From Methylomarinum sp. Ch1-1 (GTDB taxonomy: Bacteria > Pseudomonadota > Gammaproteobacteria > Methylococcales > Methylomonadaceae), in NCBI RefSeq assembly GCF_030717995.2, contig NZ_CP157744.1, positions 181,924 to 245,923 of the forward strand: 64,000 nt of DNA, given 5' to 3'. A model generated the notes under the pieces. The model was not told the DNA's origin, did no database searches, and saw only the letters and a list, made by a program, of their open reading frames with translations. Each line of letters opens with the position of its first letter. Positions within the stretch are counted from its first letter, which is position 1. Of the stretch, positions 1 through 6,845 are shown one piece after another. A program made the translations under genes and the position numbers.

Positions 1-723
1 AAATGCAGCAGCCAAAATTCGTTCATGAATTGCCAAGTCATCGACACCGGCAAAAGATCGACCTAATTGTTTAATTAGCAGCCATTTTGATTCTTCCGAA
101 TCCAAAGAAAGTAACTGATTTTTTTTAGGAGATAACAATGGAGACTTTATATTGGCGAGACCTGTAGATGAATCAATGATGAGCGATTTATCAACGGGTT
201 TCTTATGCTCATCTAGTAAAAGATTATTTTCAGCCACCCATTGTAGCGGCGTTCGAGCTACCTTCCATGGTCCACTATCGAGAGGCTCGTCTAGTAAATC
301 ACGATTGGCTACCGGCGCCATACATGGAAATTCATGCACGTTATTTATCATCAAAGACTTCATGCTAAACACGCGTCTATAATTTTCGGAAACGCCATGC
401 CGATAATAAGAGTGCCAAAGTAAACCCAGTAAGACAGCGATTACAGGGTATCGAGTGTATGTTCCCGTTAACCTAAATAACGCAATGACCTGATTAAGAT
501 CGTATTTTCCTGGATTACCCCACTCTAATTTTTTTAGAACTAAGGATGCATCCGATGCGCCAAATAGCGCGAAAAATTGAAGCTGATATTTATTGATTGC
601 CAATAAATAGGTGTTAAATTCAGCTCGGTGTGCATCATAATACATATTGGCAACAAGAAGGAGGACTGCGATTATTATGCAGACCCACATCAAGTCATCC
701 ATACCGCCTTTATTGTCATTCAT
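1..723 (-). CDS. dotM: DotM/IcmP (TrbA-like) T4SS coupling-complex protein, 3' end missing
   Basis: An uninterrupted minus-strand frame of 241 codons starts at 723 and runs off the left edge, so only the N-terminal part is present. Residues about 10-30 form a hydrophobic segment (LMWVCIIIAVLLLVAN) and a second one lies near residues 90-105 (YPVIAVLLGLLWHSY). The soluble part carries a GPWKVARTPLQWV stretch followed by LLLDE, which matches the GPWA-x-A-x-x-P-x-E-F pattern of DotM/IcmP and IncI TrbA as I remember the family. DotM works with the DotL ATPase in the type IV coupling complex at the inner membrane. The ATG at 723 has no clear ribosome site; a second ATG at 702 follows AAAGGCGGT and may be the real start. 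The rest of the coupling complex (dotL) would be expected just left of the window. Confidence 0.75.
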   Translation of the reverse strand, partial: MNDNKGGMDDLMWVCIIIAVLLLVANMYYDAHRAEFNTYLLAINKYQLQFFALFGASDASLVLKKLEWGNPGKYDLNQVIALFRLTGTYTRYPVIAVLLGLLWHSYYRHGVSENYRRVFSMKSLMINNVHEFPCMAPVANRDLLDEPLDSGPWKVARTPLQWVAENNLLLDEHKKPVDKSLIIDSSTGLANIKSPLLSPKKNQLLSLDSEESKWLLIKQLGRSFAGVDDLAIHERILAAAF

Positions 724-854
724 AAAAATAATTTAACATATATAGATAACAACATTTTATTACAAATAAATCATTTGTTTAATATGTTGAAAGCAAATTA
801 TTTAAGACCACAGGCCTTTTGGGGGGAATTTTAAATTTATAACCTGGCGATATT

Positions 855-892
855 TGACATCCTCCCCTCCCTAAAGGAAGGGGAGGATGTCA
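855..892. repeat. Solo tnpB right-end hairpin (back-to-back)
   Basis: A near-perfect palindrome with 17-base arms (one mismatch) and a 4-base TAAA loop. Both arms end in GGGGAGGATGTCA, the motif found at the right end of the tnpB elements at 21.9 kb and 57.7 kb. It therefore looks like a residual right end of an IS200/IS605-type element. It also supplies the TGA stop of the fic C-terminal fragment and separates that gene from dotM, where it may act as a transcription terminator. Confidence 0.6.
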
Positions 893-1163
893 ACTGAGTC
901 TAATTCCGCTACCTTCGTCTTGATCGGGTGTGGTTTCTGGCATGCCAAATTCCTCCTGAACAATACGGAGTACCGATACCCCTATATCATCCTCTTCCAG
1001 CAATGGAAAACTTTTGCGTAACTTGTTTGAAATCTCACCATGGTTATCCCTGATTGACCGAACAATCCGATCGATCACCGTATCCGGTCCCTCGATAACT
1101 TCCTTGATTCTAGCTCGCGCGGACCGAATACTACGCAAATAACCGGCCTCCTTCCTCATTGAA
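890..1163 (-). pseudogene. fic: fic, C-terminal half (split by tnpB element)
   Basis: This minus-strand frame encodes about 91 residues, including RARIKEVIEGPDTVIDRIVRSI. This fits the helical C-terminal region of Fic-family AMP-transferases, in which an ARxRINxVVxMP-type stretch follows the catalytic domain. The N-terminal half lies at 2552-3041 in the same orientation on the far side of the tnpB element. Removing the element could join ...TINLDW to SSMRKEAGY in frame, although the exact junction is inferred. An open frame continues to 1297, but its first part is element DNA. The TGA stop falls inside the 855-892 hairpin, so the natural C-terminus may be lost too. Non-functional as it stands. 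Confidence 0.65.
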
Positions 1164-1321
1164 GATAAGCACGGATGCTTATCGACCCGCCGGCGACGTT
1201 GCGTGTTCTGGTTAAAATCTTTCAAATAGACCGATTTTGAACCCAGAGCACTCAAGCCATGGCGCCAATTTAATTCGCATAAACACTTAATCTGCATGCG
1301 TTAATGTGGTTTAATGATTAT

Positions 1322-2446
1322 ATGATACAACAGAAAGCGTATAAATTCCGATTTTACCCGACTCGTGATCAAATCGAGCAGTTGAATCGTGAGTTTGGCC
1401 ATGCGCGCTTTGTGTGGAATCATGCCCTGGGACTGCGGAGCAAAGCCTATCGTCGCCGGGGTGAATCGATCAATTATGTCGGCCTGTCCAAACATTTCAC
1501 TCACCTGAAAAAGCAAACGGCTTTCGCCTGGTTAAAGGATGCGACCGCCTCCTGCCTGACGCAAAAATTGATTGATTTGGACAAAGCCTTTAAAGGTTTT
1601 TTTCAAGGTCAAGCCGATTATCCCCGGTTCAAGAAAAAACAGCACCGGCAAGCTGTGCGCTACCAGCTGGACCAGCGCATTGTGGCGTCCAACTATCGGG
1701 CCGGGGAGTTTTTGAAGCTGCCCAAGTTGGGCGCCTTGGCGATTAAATGGAGTCAGGTACCGGCCGGCACCCCGAAAATGGTTACGGTGACAAAGACGGC
1801 GGCCGGCCGTTATTTTGTTACCTTCATGTGCGAAGTCGAGATCCAACCGTTGGAAAAAACCAATCGGGCGGTGGGGATCGATGTCGGCATTAAGGATGTG
1901 GCGGTGACCAGCGACGGGTTTTTCGCCGGCGCGCCGAAGTACAGCTACCGCCATCATCGCAAGCTAAAGCGAGCCCAGCGGACGTTGGCCCGCATGCAAA
2001 AAGGCTCTAACCATTGGCGCCGGCAACGGCTCAAGGTGGCGAGACTGCATGAAAAAATCGCCAATAGTCGCCAGGACTTTTTACACAAACTGACCACATG
2101 GCTGATTCGGCGCTATGACATTTTGTGCCTGGAGGATCTGAATGTGGCCGGGATGCTGAAAAACCGCCGGCTGGCCCGGGCCATCGCCGATGTCGGCTTG
2201 CACAAACTAAAAACGTACCTTGAGTACAAGGCGCAATGGTATGGGAGAGAGATCCGAATTATCGATCGCTGGTTTCCCTCGACAAAAACCTGTTCCGCGT
2301 GCGGAAAGCAGCATGCCATGCCATTGCACAAACGGGTTATGAAATGTGATTGCGGCCTCGAAATGGATCGAGACCAGAATGCTGCCATCAACATTTTGAC
2401 GGCTGGGTTAGCCGGATGTGGAGCGACATACCCACAGGCAGCTTAA
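1322..2446 (+). CDS. tnpB: TnpB RNA-guided nuclease (OrfB), copy 1
   Basis: A 374-aa protein of the IS605 OrfB/TnpB family, ancestors of Cas12, normally guided by an RNA made from the element's right end. The N-terminus QQKAYKFRFYPT is the typical helix-turn-helix start. The RuvC-like catalytic acidic residues are present in AVGIDVGIKDVAVT (Asp), ILCLEDLNV (Glu) and DRDQNAAIN (Asp). The zinc-finger cysteines are C-x2-C (CSACG) and C-x-C (KCDCG). The start is placed at 1322 because the copy at 60986 begins at the same Met after a stop. An ATG 18 bases upstream is also open. It appears intact, so its protein and guide RNA could be active. It lies in the same orientation as its right-end hairpin. 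Confidence 0.9.
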   Translation: MIQQKAYKFRFYPTRDQIEQLNREFGHARFVWNHALGLRSKAYRRRGESINYVGLSKHFTHLKKQTAFAWLKDATASCLTQKLIDLDKAFKGFFQGQADYPRFKKKQHRQAVRYQLDQRIVASNYRAGEFLKLPKLGALAIKWSQVPAGTPKMVTVTKTAAGRYFVTFMCEVEIQPLEKTNRAVGIDVGIKDVAVTSDGFFAGAPKYSYRHHRKLKRAQRTLARMQKGSNHWRRQRLKVARLHEKIANSRQDFLHKLTTWLIRRYDILCLEDLNVAGMLKNRRLARAIADVGLHKLKTYLEYKAQWYGREIRIIDRWFPSTKTCSACGKQHAMPLHKRVMKCDCGLEMDRDQNAAINILTAGLAGCGATYPQAA

Positions 2447-2551
2447 CCGAACGGTTCCTGCCTGGTCGCGACGAAGCATGCAGACACTTAAGTGAGAGCC
2501 TGAGTGGGTTGAATGGATCAATCTACTCAGGCGTTAAGTGTTTATTCCAAT
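2447..2551 (+). ncRNA. Candidate omega-RNA scaffold / right end of tnpB copy 1
   Basis: In TnpB systems the guide RNA comes from the 3' end of tnpB and the right end, with the guide beginning just past the element. Here the nested stem-loop at 2484-2541 follows the tnpB stop, and guide bases would start near 2552 in fic sequence. The hairpin is seen directly; that it is transcribed is inferred from the family. Confidence 0.4.
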
Positions 2552-3041
2552 CAAGATTAATGGTTTGATCAATGATGCCGGCCAGGTATTCGGTGTGCTC
2601 AGTTAGATCGGGATAACGCCAGGTTGCACAAGCATCCTCGCAAGCATCAAAGTGAAAATTGTAATCTATGCGATCATCGCCGGTCACTTCCTCGGCAAAT
2701 CGATGACAATCCTGATAGCGACGCATCAAGGGTTTTGAGAATACCTCTAAAACCTGATCGTAGGCCCGTCGGTTGTGGGATGAACTAATAATGGTGGCGG
2801 ATACCGGCAAGATAAATGGATCTGGCACGACATCATCACGACGCAGAGTGTCGTTAATCAAAAATCGCGAGATCAGGCCGTTTCCATCTGCCATAGGATG
2901 AATGTAGACAAAACCAAAAGATAATACAGTAGCTCGAACAATCGAGGACTTGCCTCGTGTTCGATCAGCAAAAGCCGACAATCCGGACAGCATGGACTCA
3001 ACGTCATCCCAGTGAGGCGCAACGTAATGAACCATTGTCAT
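2523..3041 (-). pseudogene. fic: fic, N-terminal and catalytic part (split by tnpB element)
   Basis: The frame contains the Fic signature in the form HPMADGNGLISRF (consensus HPFxDGNGRxxR), with the catalytic His, Asp, Gly, Asn and Arg present and Leu in place of the first Arg. It is preceded by VHYVAPHWDDVESML, typical of the region before the active-site loop. Fic proteins usually transfer AMP to a target protein. The last 10 or so codons (KHLTPE, stop) are element DNA from the tnpB right end. The same frame stays open upstream to about 3220 (ESITELQSEILGS, then YGIRQSLVFVG), giving more Fic-like sequence, but I see no good start codon there. It also overlaps the end of the upstream gene, so the 5' end looks deleted as well. 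The C-terminal half is at 890-1163. Confidence 0.75.
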
Positions 3042-3163
3042 TGCATAAGGATCATTCTCACCAACGAATACCAGTGACTGCCTGATTCCGTAATTGGTTG
3101 CTCGACTACCTAAGATTTCACTTTGAAGCTCTGTGATGGATTCTTCATCGCTAAGCCCCTGTT

Positions 3164-4339
3164 CTATCCAGTATGCCCTAGCCTTGTCGACGCACTCTTC
3201 TGTGTACTCTCTTCTTCCAGGTTCTCTTTATGTTTTTTGAGAGCGGATTTTTTGTACTCTCGGTTACTCCAGCCTTGTTGAACTAGATCCTCGAGATTGC
3301 GATAGCCTCTAGCCATTGCTTCGGCCTCAACAATGTCGATAATTTCATCAAAACCCTTTAGGCCATCTTTAACCAACATATCATAAGCCATCTTGAACCA
3401 TCTCTTCATAATAGTACCGGTATCACGTCCGTCAACCCAAGTTTTAGGCGCGGCTTTACCGACACCAAAAAAACAACTTGCCACATCGTGACGAAGTGAT
3501 TGACCAAAGCGCTGACGATACGGACCCTTCATAAGTTCAAAGACTTGTTCATAAGTCGGATAAGCTGGGCAGGGATTCATTTCTGGGAAGCTATTAATAC
3601 CTCTCGCCAGCAATGCCAATGTGGTCTGAACAGGCATTTTGGCCCGCTCTCCCCGCACATGCCATGATTGAAACGAAGCCCCCAGGACCCAAACGATATC
3701 CAGCTGAGAAAAATTTAGGAATTCCCGAGTCCTTTGAATAAAGGATCCATCCACCGGATTACCGCCATAAGGCACCTCTACCCGACCGGTTTTTTCAAAT
3801 TGTTCTTTGATAGGCAGTAAGTAATTCCTATTTTGCCATCCTTTTTTACACAATTCTTCAAAGTCTTTGTAGCCGCGCTGCATAGCCTCTTTTTGAACAA
3901 TGTCGATGATAGCGTTGTAGCCAGCCATTTCTTTTTGTTGGATCATGTTATGCATAAACAAGAACCAGCGCGACATTAACGGACTATTTTCATGTCCTAC
4001 CGACCAGCTATGACCCGCCCATTTTCCTACGCCACAGATAGTACCCATTTTGGTATGCGCCAACTTTTTGTTTCCGTTGATCATTTTATGGTACGGATTC
4101 ATGAGCTGATATACCTCGTCATAATCTGGATAGTGAGGCAAAGGGGCGCGTGTTGGATCATTTAGAAATCCACGAACTAAAAAGGCAAGCGGTGTTTGCA
4201 CAGGCAATACAGAATCCTCACCTGTCACTCGCCAACTATGCATTGAGGCGCCTAGCATCCAGGTGCAATCAAGTTGGCCGATTGCCATAAACTCTTTAAG
4301 TTTTTGGATGTCAGCACCACATATTGGATTATGGGCCAT
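3164..4339 (-). CDS. Unknown protein made of two tandem ~175-residue repeats, HTH-like
   Basis: 391 aa. Residues about 14-185 and 205-375 are clear duplicates: QLDCTWMLGASMHSWRVTGE against QLDIVWVLGASFQSWHVRGE, then PVQTPLAFLVRG against PVQTTLALLARG, then IIDIVQKEAMQRGYKDFEEL against IIDIVEAEAMARGYRNLEDL. Each repeat opens with a segment whose spacing resembles a Cro/CI-type helix-turn-helix, so it may be a DNA-binding regulator with two binding units in one chain. I do not recognise the family. The start is supported by GAGGT seven bases upstream. The C-terminus (KKHKENLEEES) is charged and overlaps the frame of the fic remnant. There is no transmembrane segment or signal peptide. Confidence 0.6.
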   Translation of the reverse strand: MAHNPICGADIQKLKEFMAIGQLDCTWMLGASMHSWRVTGEDSVLPVQTPLAFLVRGFLNDPTRAPLPHYPDYDEVYQLMNPYHKMINGNKKLAHTKMGTICGVGKWAGHSWSVGHENSPLMSRWFLFMHNMIQQKEMAGYNAIIDIVQKEAMQRGYKDFEELCKKGWQNRNYLLPIKEQFEKTGRVEVPYGGNPVDGSFIQRTREFLNFSQLDIVWVLGASFQSWHVRGERAKMPVQTTLALLARGINSFPEMNPCPAYPTYEQVFELMKGPYRQRFGQSLRHDVASCFFGVGKAAPKTWVDGRDTGTIMKRWFKMAYDMLVKDGLKGFDEIIDIVEAEAMARGYRNLEDLVQQGWSNREYKKSALKKHKENLEEESTQKSASTRLGHTG

Positions 4340-4535
4340 TACTACACCTCTGCAAAAAAATAATCTGTATAAAAGAAAAATTGGCTTTTAATTGAGTGGC
4401 TTACAGCCAAATAAATTTATGTGCTATAGGATATATAAAAATTATAAATAATTCAATAAAATTTGGTAATCTTCTTATGTTAGATTACAATATTTGCTGT
4501 TGACTAATTATGGATTTTTTTAACGAGAGGCTTTT

Positions 4536-5153
4536 ATGGCTAATATTGCTATTACCACTTATGACATCATTAAAGACGCCTCAGTAAAGCAAGTCAGTGA
4601 GCTTTTTTCACTTCCGCTTCCCGACGGAAGAGAGCCGCCTAAAGGGCTTTTGACGTGCCTATACGGCACCAGAGATACCATTGCCTCATTGCAAAACGGA
4701 CACATTTTGGCGCGAAAAATGGGCGGCAATTTGTTCCGCACAGATATGCTTATTGACGTAGGCGAAAGCTCCTTTGCTCGCCATAAATTAGAGGATGCGG
4801 CTAACTTAATCTTTTTAAACACATCCCGAATGAATAACGCTCTTGAAGAGAAAGTATTGCAGCTATTGGGATTGCCAGCAGAAAAAGATTTGAGTGACTA
4901 CATCAATCAAGATGTATCAATTATCAATAAAATTTTTGATTTGGATTTATTTGAAAATTTGACGGCCGTTATTTGGCCTGCCAAGTGGAAAGACAGCAAA
5001 AAATTACAAATGGCGGCCGTCAAGGATCTTTCTAAAATCAAACTCAATAAGAACTTTACTGCTCGTCATAATAAAGATGAGCCTGACGAATACGTTATAG
5101 ACCTATTCAAAATTCATACTGAACTTAATGCGGAAATCCATAAAACCACTTAA
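4536..5153 (+). CDS. Conserved-looking hypothetical protein, 205 aa
   Basis: A single soluble protein with a good ribosome site (GAGAGG six bases before ATG) and its own intergenic region. I see no known motif. The sequence is mixed alpha/beta-like, with LPLPDGREPPKGLLTCLYGT and an LxNTSRMNNALEEKV helix. It is transcribed away from the duplicated HTH-like gene, so the two share a divergent, AT-rich 196-base promoter region (4340-4535). It is followed directly by a decayed tnpB end. Function unknown. Confidence 0.55.
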   Translation: MANIAITTYDIIKDASVKQVSELFSLPLPDGREPPKGLLTCLYGTRDTIASLQNGHILARKMGGNLFRTDMLIDVGESSFARHKLEDAANLIFLNTSRMNNALEEKVLQLLGLPAEKDLSDYINQDVSIINKIFDLDLFENLTAVIWPAKWKDSKKLQMAAVKDLSKIKLNKNFTARHNKDEPDEYVIDLFKIHTELNAEIHKTT

Positions 5154-5171
5154 GGAGCGCCTCTCTTTGCC

Positions 5172-5340
5172 ATGAATATGTTACCGGCGGGGTTAGCCAA
5201 ATTTGGAGCGATGTCCTCCGCGGCCGGCTTTACCGCGCTATTCCGCCGGATCGCAATAAAGCATGCCGCCGCCTAAGAGAGAGCTGGATGTGATTGAAAG
5301 GTTCGCACGAACCTATTGTGTTAAGCGGCTATTCTAATAG
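5172..5340 (+). mobile_element. Decayed tnpB 3' end and right-end hairpin
   Basis: A 34-codon frame (5172-5276) reads MNMLPAGLAKFGAMSS, which resembles the C-terminus of tnpB copy 1 (INILTAGLAGCGATYP). The DNA after it (AAAGCATGCCGCCGCCTAAG) parallels the copy 1 right end (GAAGCATGCAGACACTTAAG). It then forms a nested hairpin with outer arms GCCGCCTAA (5268-5276) and TTAAGCGGC (5321-5329) and an inner stem around GGTTCG-CAC-GAACC. Likely the residue of a related but diverged element. Confidence 0.5.
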
Positions 5341-5350
5341 GTTAAAAGCA

Positions 5351-6046
5351 TCAGCTTTTTTGTGTCAAGTCCCATAAATACCCCTGACCAAGCTTGGCCC
5401 CCAAGGACATTGCGAGTTTAAGGTCTTCCTCATTTTCAACCCACTCGATTACCACCTGAGATAGTCCGATGTACATCTGAACATGGCGCATTAGAACATC
5501 CCTGATGCGTTTGTCTTTTCGTGCTCGATGAAATATTCCTCCGTCTATTTTTACAAAATCAGGAGCTAGCATAGAAAATCGACGCAATCCGTCGTCACCT
5601 GACCCCATATCGTCAAAGGCGATTTGAAAACCATGCAAATCGCGCAATTGTTCTAAGTTTCTAACCGCTTCCAATATTTCGTGTTTTAGATAATGGGTTC
5701 TTAAATACGTATCCCGATGCTCTGTCCATTCAATGACAATAGGCATCCCTTTCATTTTTGCAGAACTCTCAATGACTTCTGAGTCCAACAAATGCTTGGT
5801 ATCATAATTAATTGAAATCCATTCAAGGTCGTTCTGCTTTAAAAAGACTTCAATATAACCAGGCACCTTGTCATACCAATCTCGCCATTCTTTAGCGCTA
5901 CTTGGAAATCTTCGGGCGCGACAAAGCAATTCAGCCCCAATTTGCTTTCCTGTTCGCATATCAACAATGGGCTCCAAGACAGGAGCAAATAATTCGGATT
6001 GCACAACTTTCATTGCTTCAAAGACCTTTTTTTGATGGTCCTGCAA
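5351..6046 (-). CDS. EAL-domain c-di-GMP phosphodiesterase
   Basis: 231 aa and almost entirely one EAL domain. Key residues are visible in order: AELLCR (EAL motif position, ExL kept), SINYD (Asn), IVIEWTEH (Glu), FDDMGSGDDGL (the DD metal-binding pair), DFVKIDGG (Lys), VVIEWVEN (Glu) and LGQGYLWD (Gln). This suggests an active enzyme hydrolysing c-di-GMP. There is no sensor or GGDEF domain. It is third in an operon with two small unknown genes (6068-6532, 6529-6747), 21 bases after the previous stop. The open frame starts with TTG at 6046; an ATG at 6013 is an alternative start. It may lower c-di-GMP in recipients, but that is inference. Confidence 0.85.
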   Translation of the reverse strand: MQDHQKKVFEAMKVVQSELFAPVLEPIVDMRTGKQIGAELLCRARRFPSSAKEWRDWYDKVPGYIEVFLKQNDLEWISINYDTKHLLDSEVIESSAKMKGMPIVIEWTEHRDTYLRTHYLKHEILEAVRNLEQLRDLHGFQIAFDDMGSGDDGLRRFSMLAPDFVKIDGGIFHRARKDKRIRDVLMRHVQMYIGLSQVVIEWVENEEDLKLAMSLGAKLGQGYLWDLTQKS

Positions 6047-6067
6047 AAATCATTAGTCAAAGGATAT

Positions 6068-6532
6068 TTACATCATTGCGTGATACACAGGCTCTTCACT
6101 AGATAAGTCACCGCTCAACCGATATTCATCCTCAAGAAAGCCAATATTTTTGCCGTCACTGGCCAACGCCAATTTCGACATTTTTTTAGCGGTAGTTTGC
6201 AACACTTGAGGATCATTGCTCTCGACCATCCTCTTAAAAAATTCTGGAGTCAAGCCGATTTCAGTCGCTGTAATCGATCCTTCAAGCAAAAGCTTCGTAT
6301 TTATGAATGTGCAACATTCAGATAATTTAAGCTTGCCATTATCACCGTTCGATAACCATATCGCGGCTGATTCCCTATGCTTTTCGCTGCTTGCATTAGC
6401 CAAGTCATTCACCGCTTGTGAAATCATTGCGCAGCTGATCCTGGATAAAGAATGCAGCAATCTTTTATTAGCAAAGATTACATCATAAATATCATTAAAT
6501 TCGTTTGCATCTTTCATGGTCAACACACTCAA
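6068..6532 (-). CDS. Hypothetical protein, 154 aa, partner of the EAL protein
   Basis: Helix-rich soluble protein with two conspicuous stretches: IYDVIFANKRLLHSLSRISCAM near the N-terminus and ATEIGLTPEFFKRMVESND in the second half. The layout faintly recalls FlhD-type regulators (an N-terminal helical dimerisation part, then an LGIxxExxxxL segment), but the match is too weak to name. Its start overlaps the stop of the upstream 72-aa gene by four bases (ATGA), so the two are translationally coupled, and the EAL gene follows 21 bases downstream. Confidence 0.55.
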   Translation of the reverse strand: MSVLTMKDANEFNDIYDVIFANKRLLHSLSRISCAMISQAVNDLANASSEKHRESAAIWLSNGDNGKLKLSECCTFINTKLLLEGSITATEIGLTPEFFKRMVESNDPQVLQTTAKKMSKLALASDGKNIGFLEDEYRLSGDLSSEEPVYHAMM

Positions 6533-6747
6533 TTCACTTGTTCATCGTTGCTTCTAAGCCTTCTCAGGTAATCCGCTTCCATTTCTGCGACTTCTTCTTT
6601 GCTGCAGCGCATAATTTCTGCGATCTCTTCATTGGAGAGGCTTTTGACATATTTGTTGTGATAAAAAACCTCAAAGCGCGTACTCGGAGTATCAAGTACT
6701 CGGTTGACGTTAGAGGCTATTTCTTCGGCGGTCAAAATTTCAGTCAT
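6529..6747 (-). CDS. Small HTH-like protein, 72 aa, first gene of the EAL operon
   Basis: The C-terminal half has a helix-turn-helix-like spacing (SLSNEEIAEIMRCSKEEVAEME), similar to sigma-factor region 4 or a small DNA-binding regulator. The N-terminus MTEILTAEEIASNVNRVL is helical. The ATG follows AGGAATAGGC and is preceded by a possible leader peptide. The gene overlaps the next one by four bases. A promoter with TTAACT/TATTAT boxes lies about 70 bases upstream. The family is not recognised. Confidence 0.6.
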   Translation of the reverse strand: MTEILTAEEIASNVNRVLDTPSTRFEVFYHNKYVKSLSNEEIAEIMRCSKEEVAEMEADYLRRLRSNDEQVN

Positions 6748-6749
6748 GC

Positions 6750-6776
6750 CTATTCCTTTCTGTTAGTGATACACAA
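6750..6776 (-). other. Possible 8-codon leader peptide with full Shine-Dalgarno
   Basis: A textbook AAGGAGGT (complement of 6784-6791) sits seven bases before a TTG codon at 6776. The frame is TTG TGT ATC ACT AAC AGA AAG GAA TAG and ends three bases before the ATG of the 72-aa gene, with the AAAGGAA inside it serving as that gene's ribosome site. An overlapping GTG-TAT-CAC-TAA is also possible. The strength of this site compared with those of neighbouring genes makes translational coupling plausible. Not proven. Confidence 0.35.
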
Positions 6777-6815
6777 GTCGATACCTCCTTATGCAATTAT
6801 TTATGATAAATAAAT

Positions 6816-6845
6816 ATAATACCACATATTTTAATTCATAGTTAA
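6816..6845 (-). promoter_or_regulatory. Promoter of the EAL operon (TGTGGTATTAT type)
   Basis: Read on the minus strand: TTAACT, 18 bases, then TGTGG followed by TATTAT (extended -10 with TGn). It overlaps the stop end of the large helicase gene. It is one of the recurring TGTGGTAnnAT promoters of this element. Confidence 0.45.

Larger units (their letters stand above)
1164..2551 (+). mobile_element. IS200/IS605-family tnpB-only element, copy 1
   Basis: The left end is marked by the perfect hairpin GATAAGCA-CGGA-TGCTTATC (1164-1183), which is shared with the deleted copy at 60.9 kb. The right end is a nested hairpin (2484-2541) with arms ACACTTAA/TTAAGTGT and, inside it, GCCTGAGT/ACTCAGGC. 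A sequence almost identical to the last 60 bases is found alone at 44481-44542, which places the right boundary near CCAAT at 2551. There is no tnpA, so this copy could move only with help. It sits inside fic. Compared with the 60.9 kb copy, its left end carries about 45 extra bases before tnpB. End positions are judged from sequence shared between copies and are good to a few bases. Confidence 0.75.

Noticed and set aside
152..834. Two plus-strand ORFs at 152-382 and 628-834
   Set aside because: The minus-strand dotM frame is open across the whole 1-723 region and has family-like sequence, so these are shadows.
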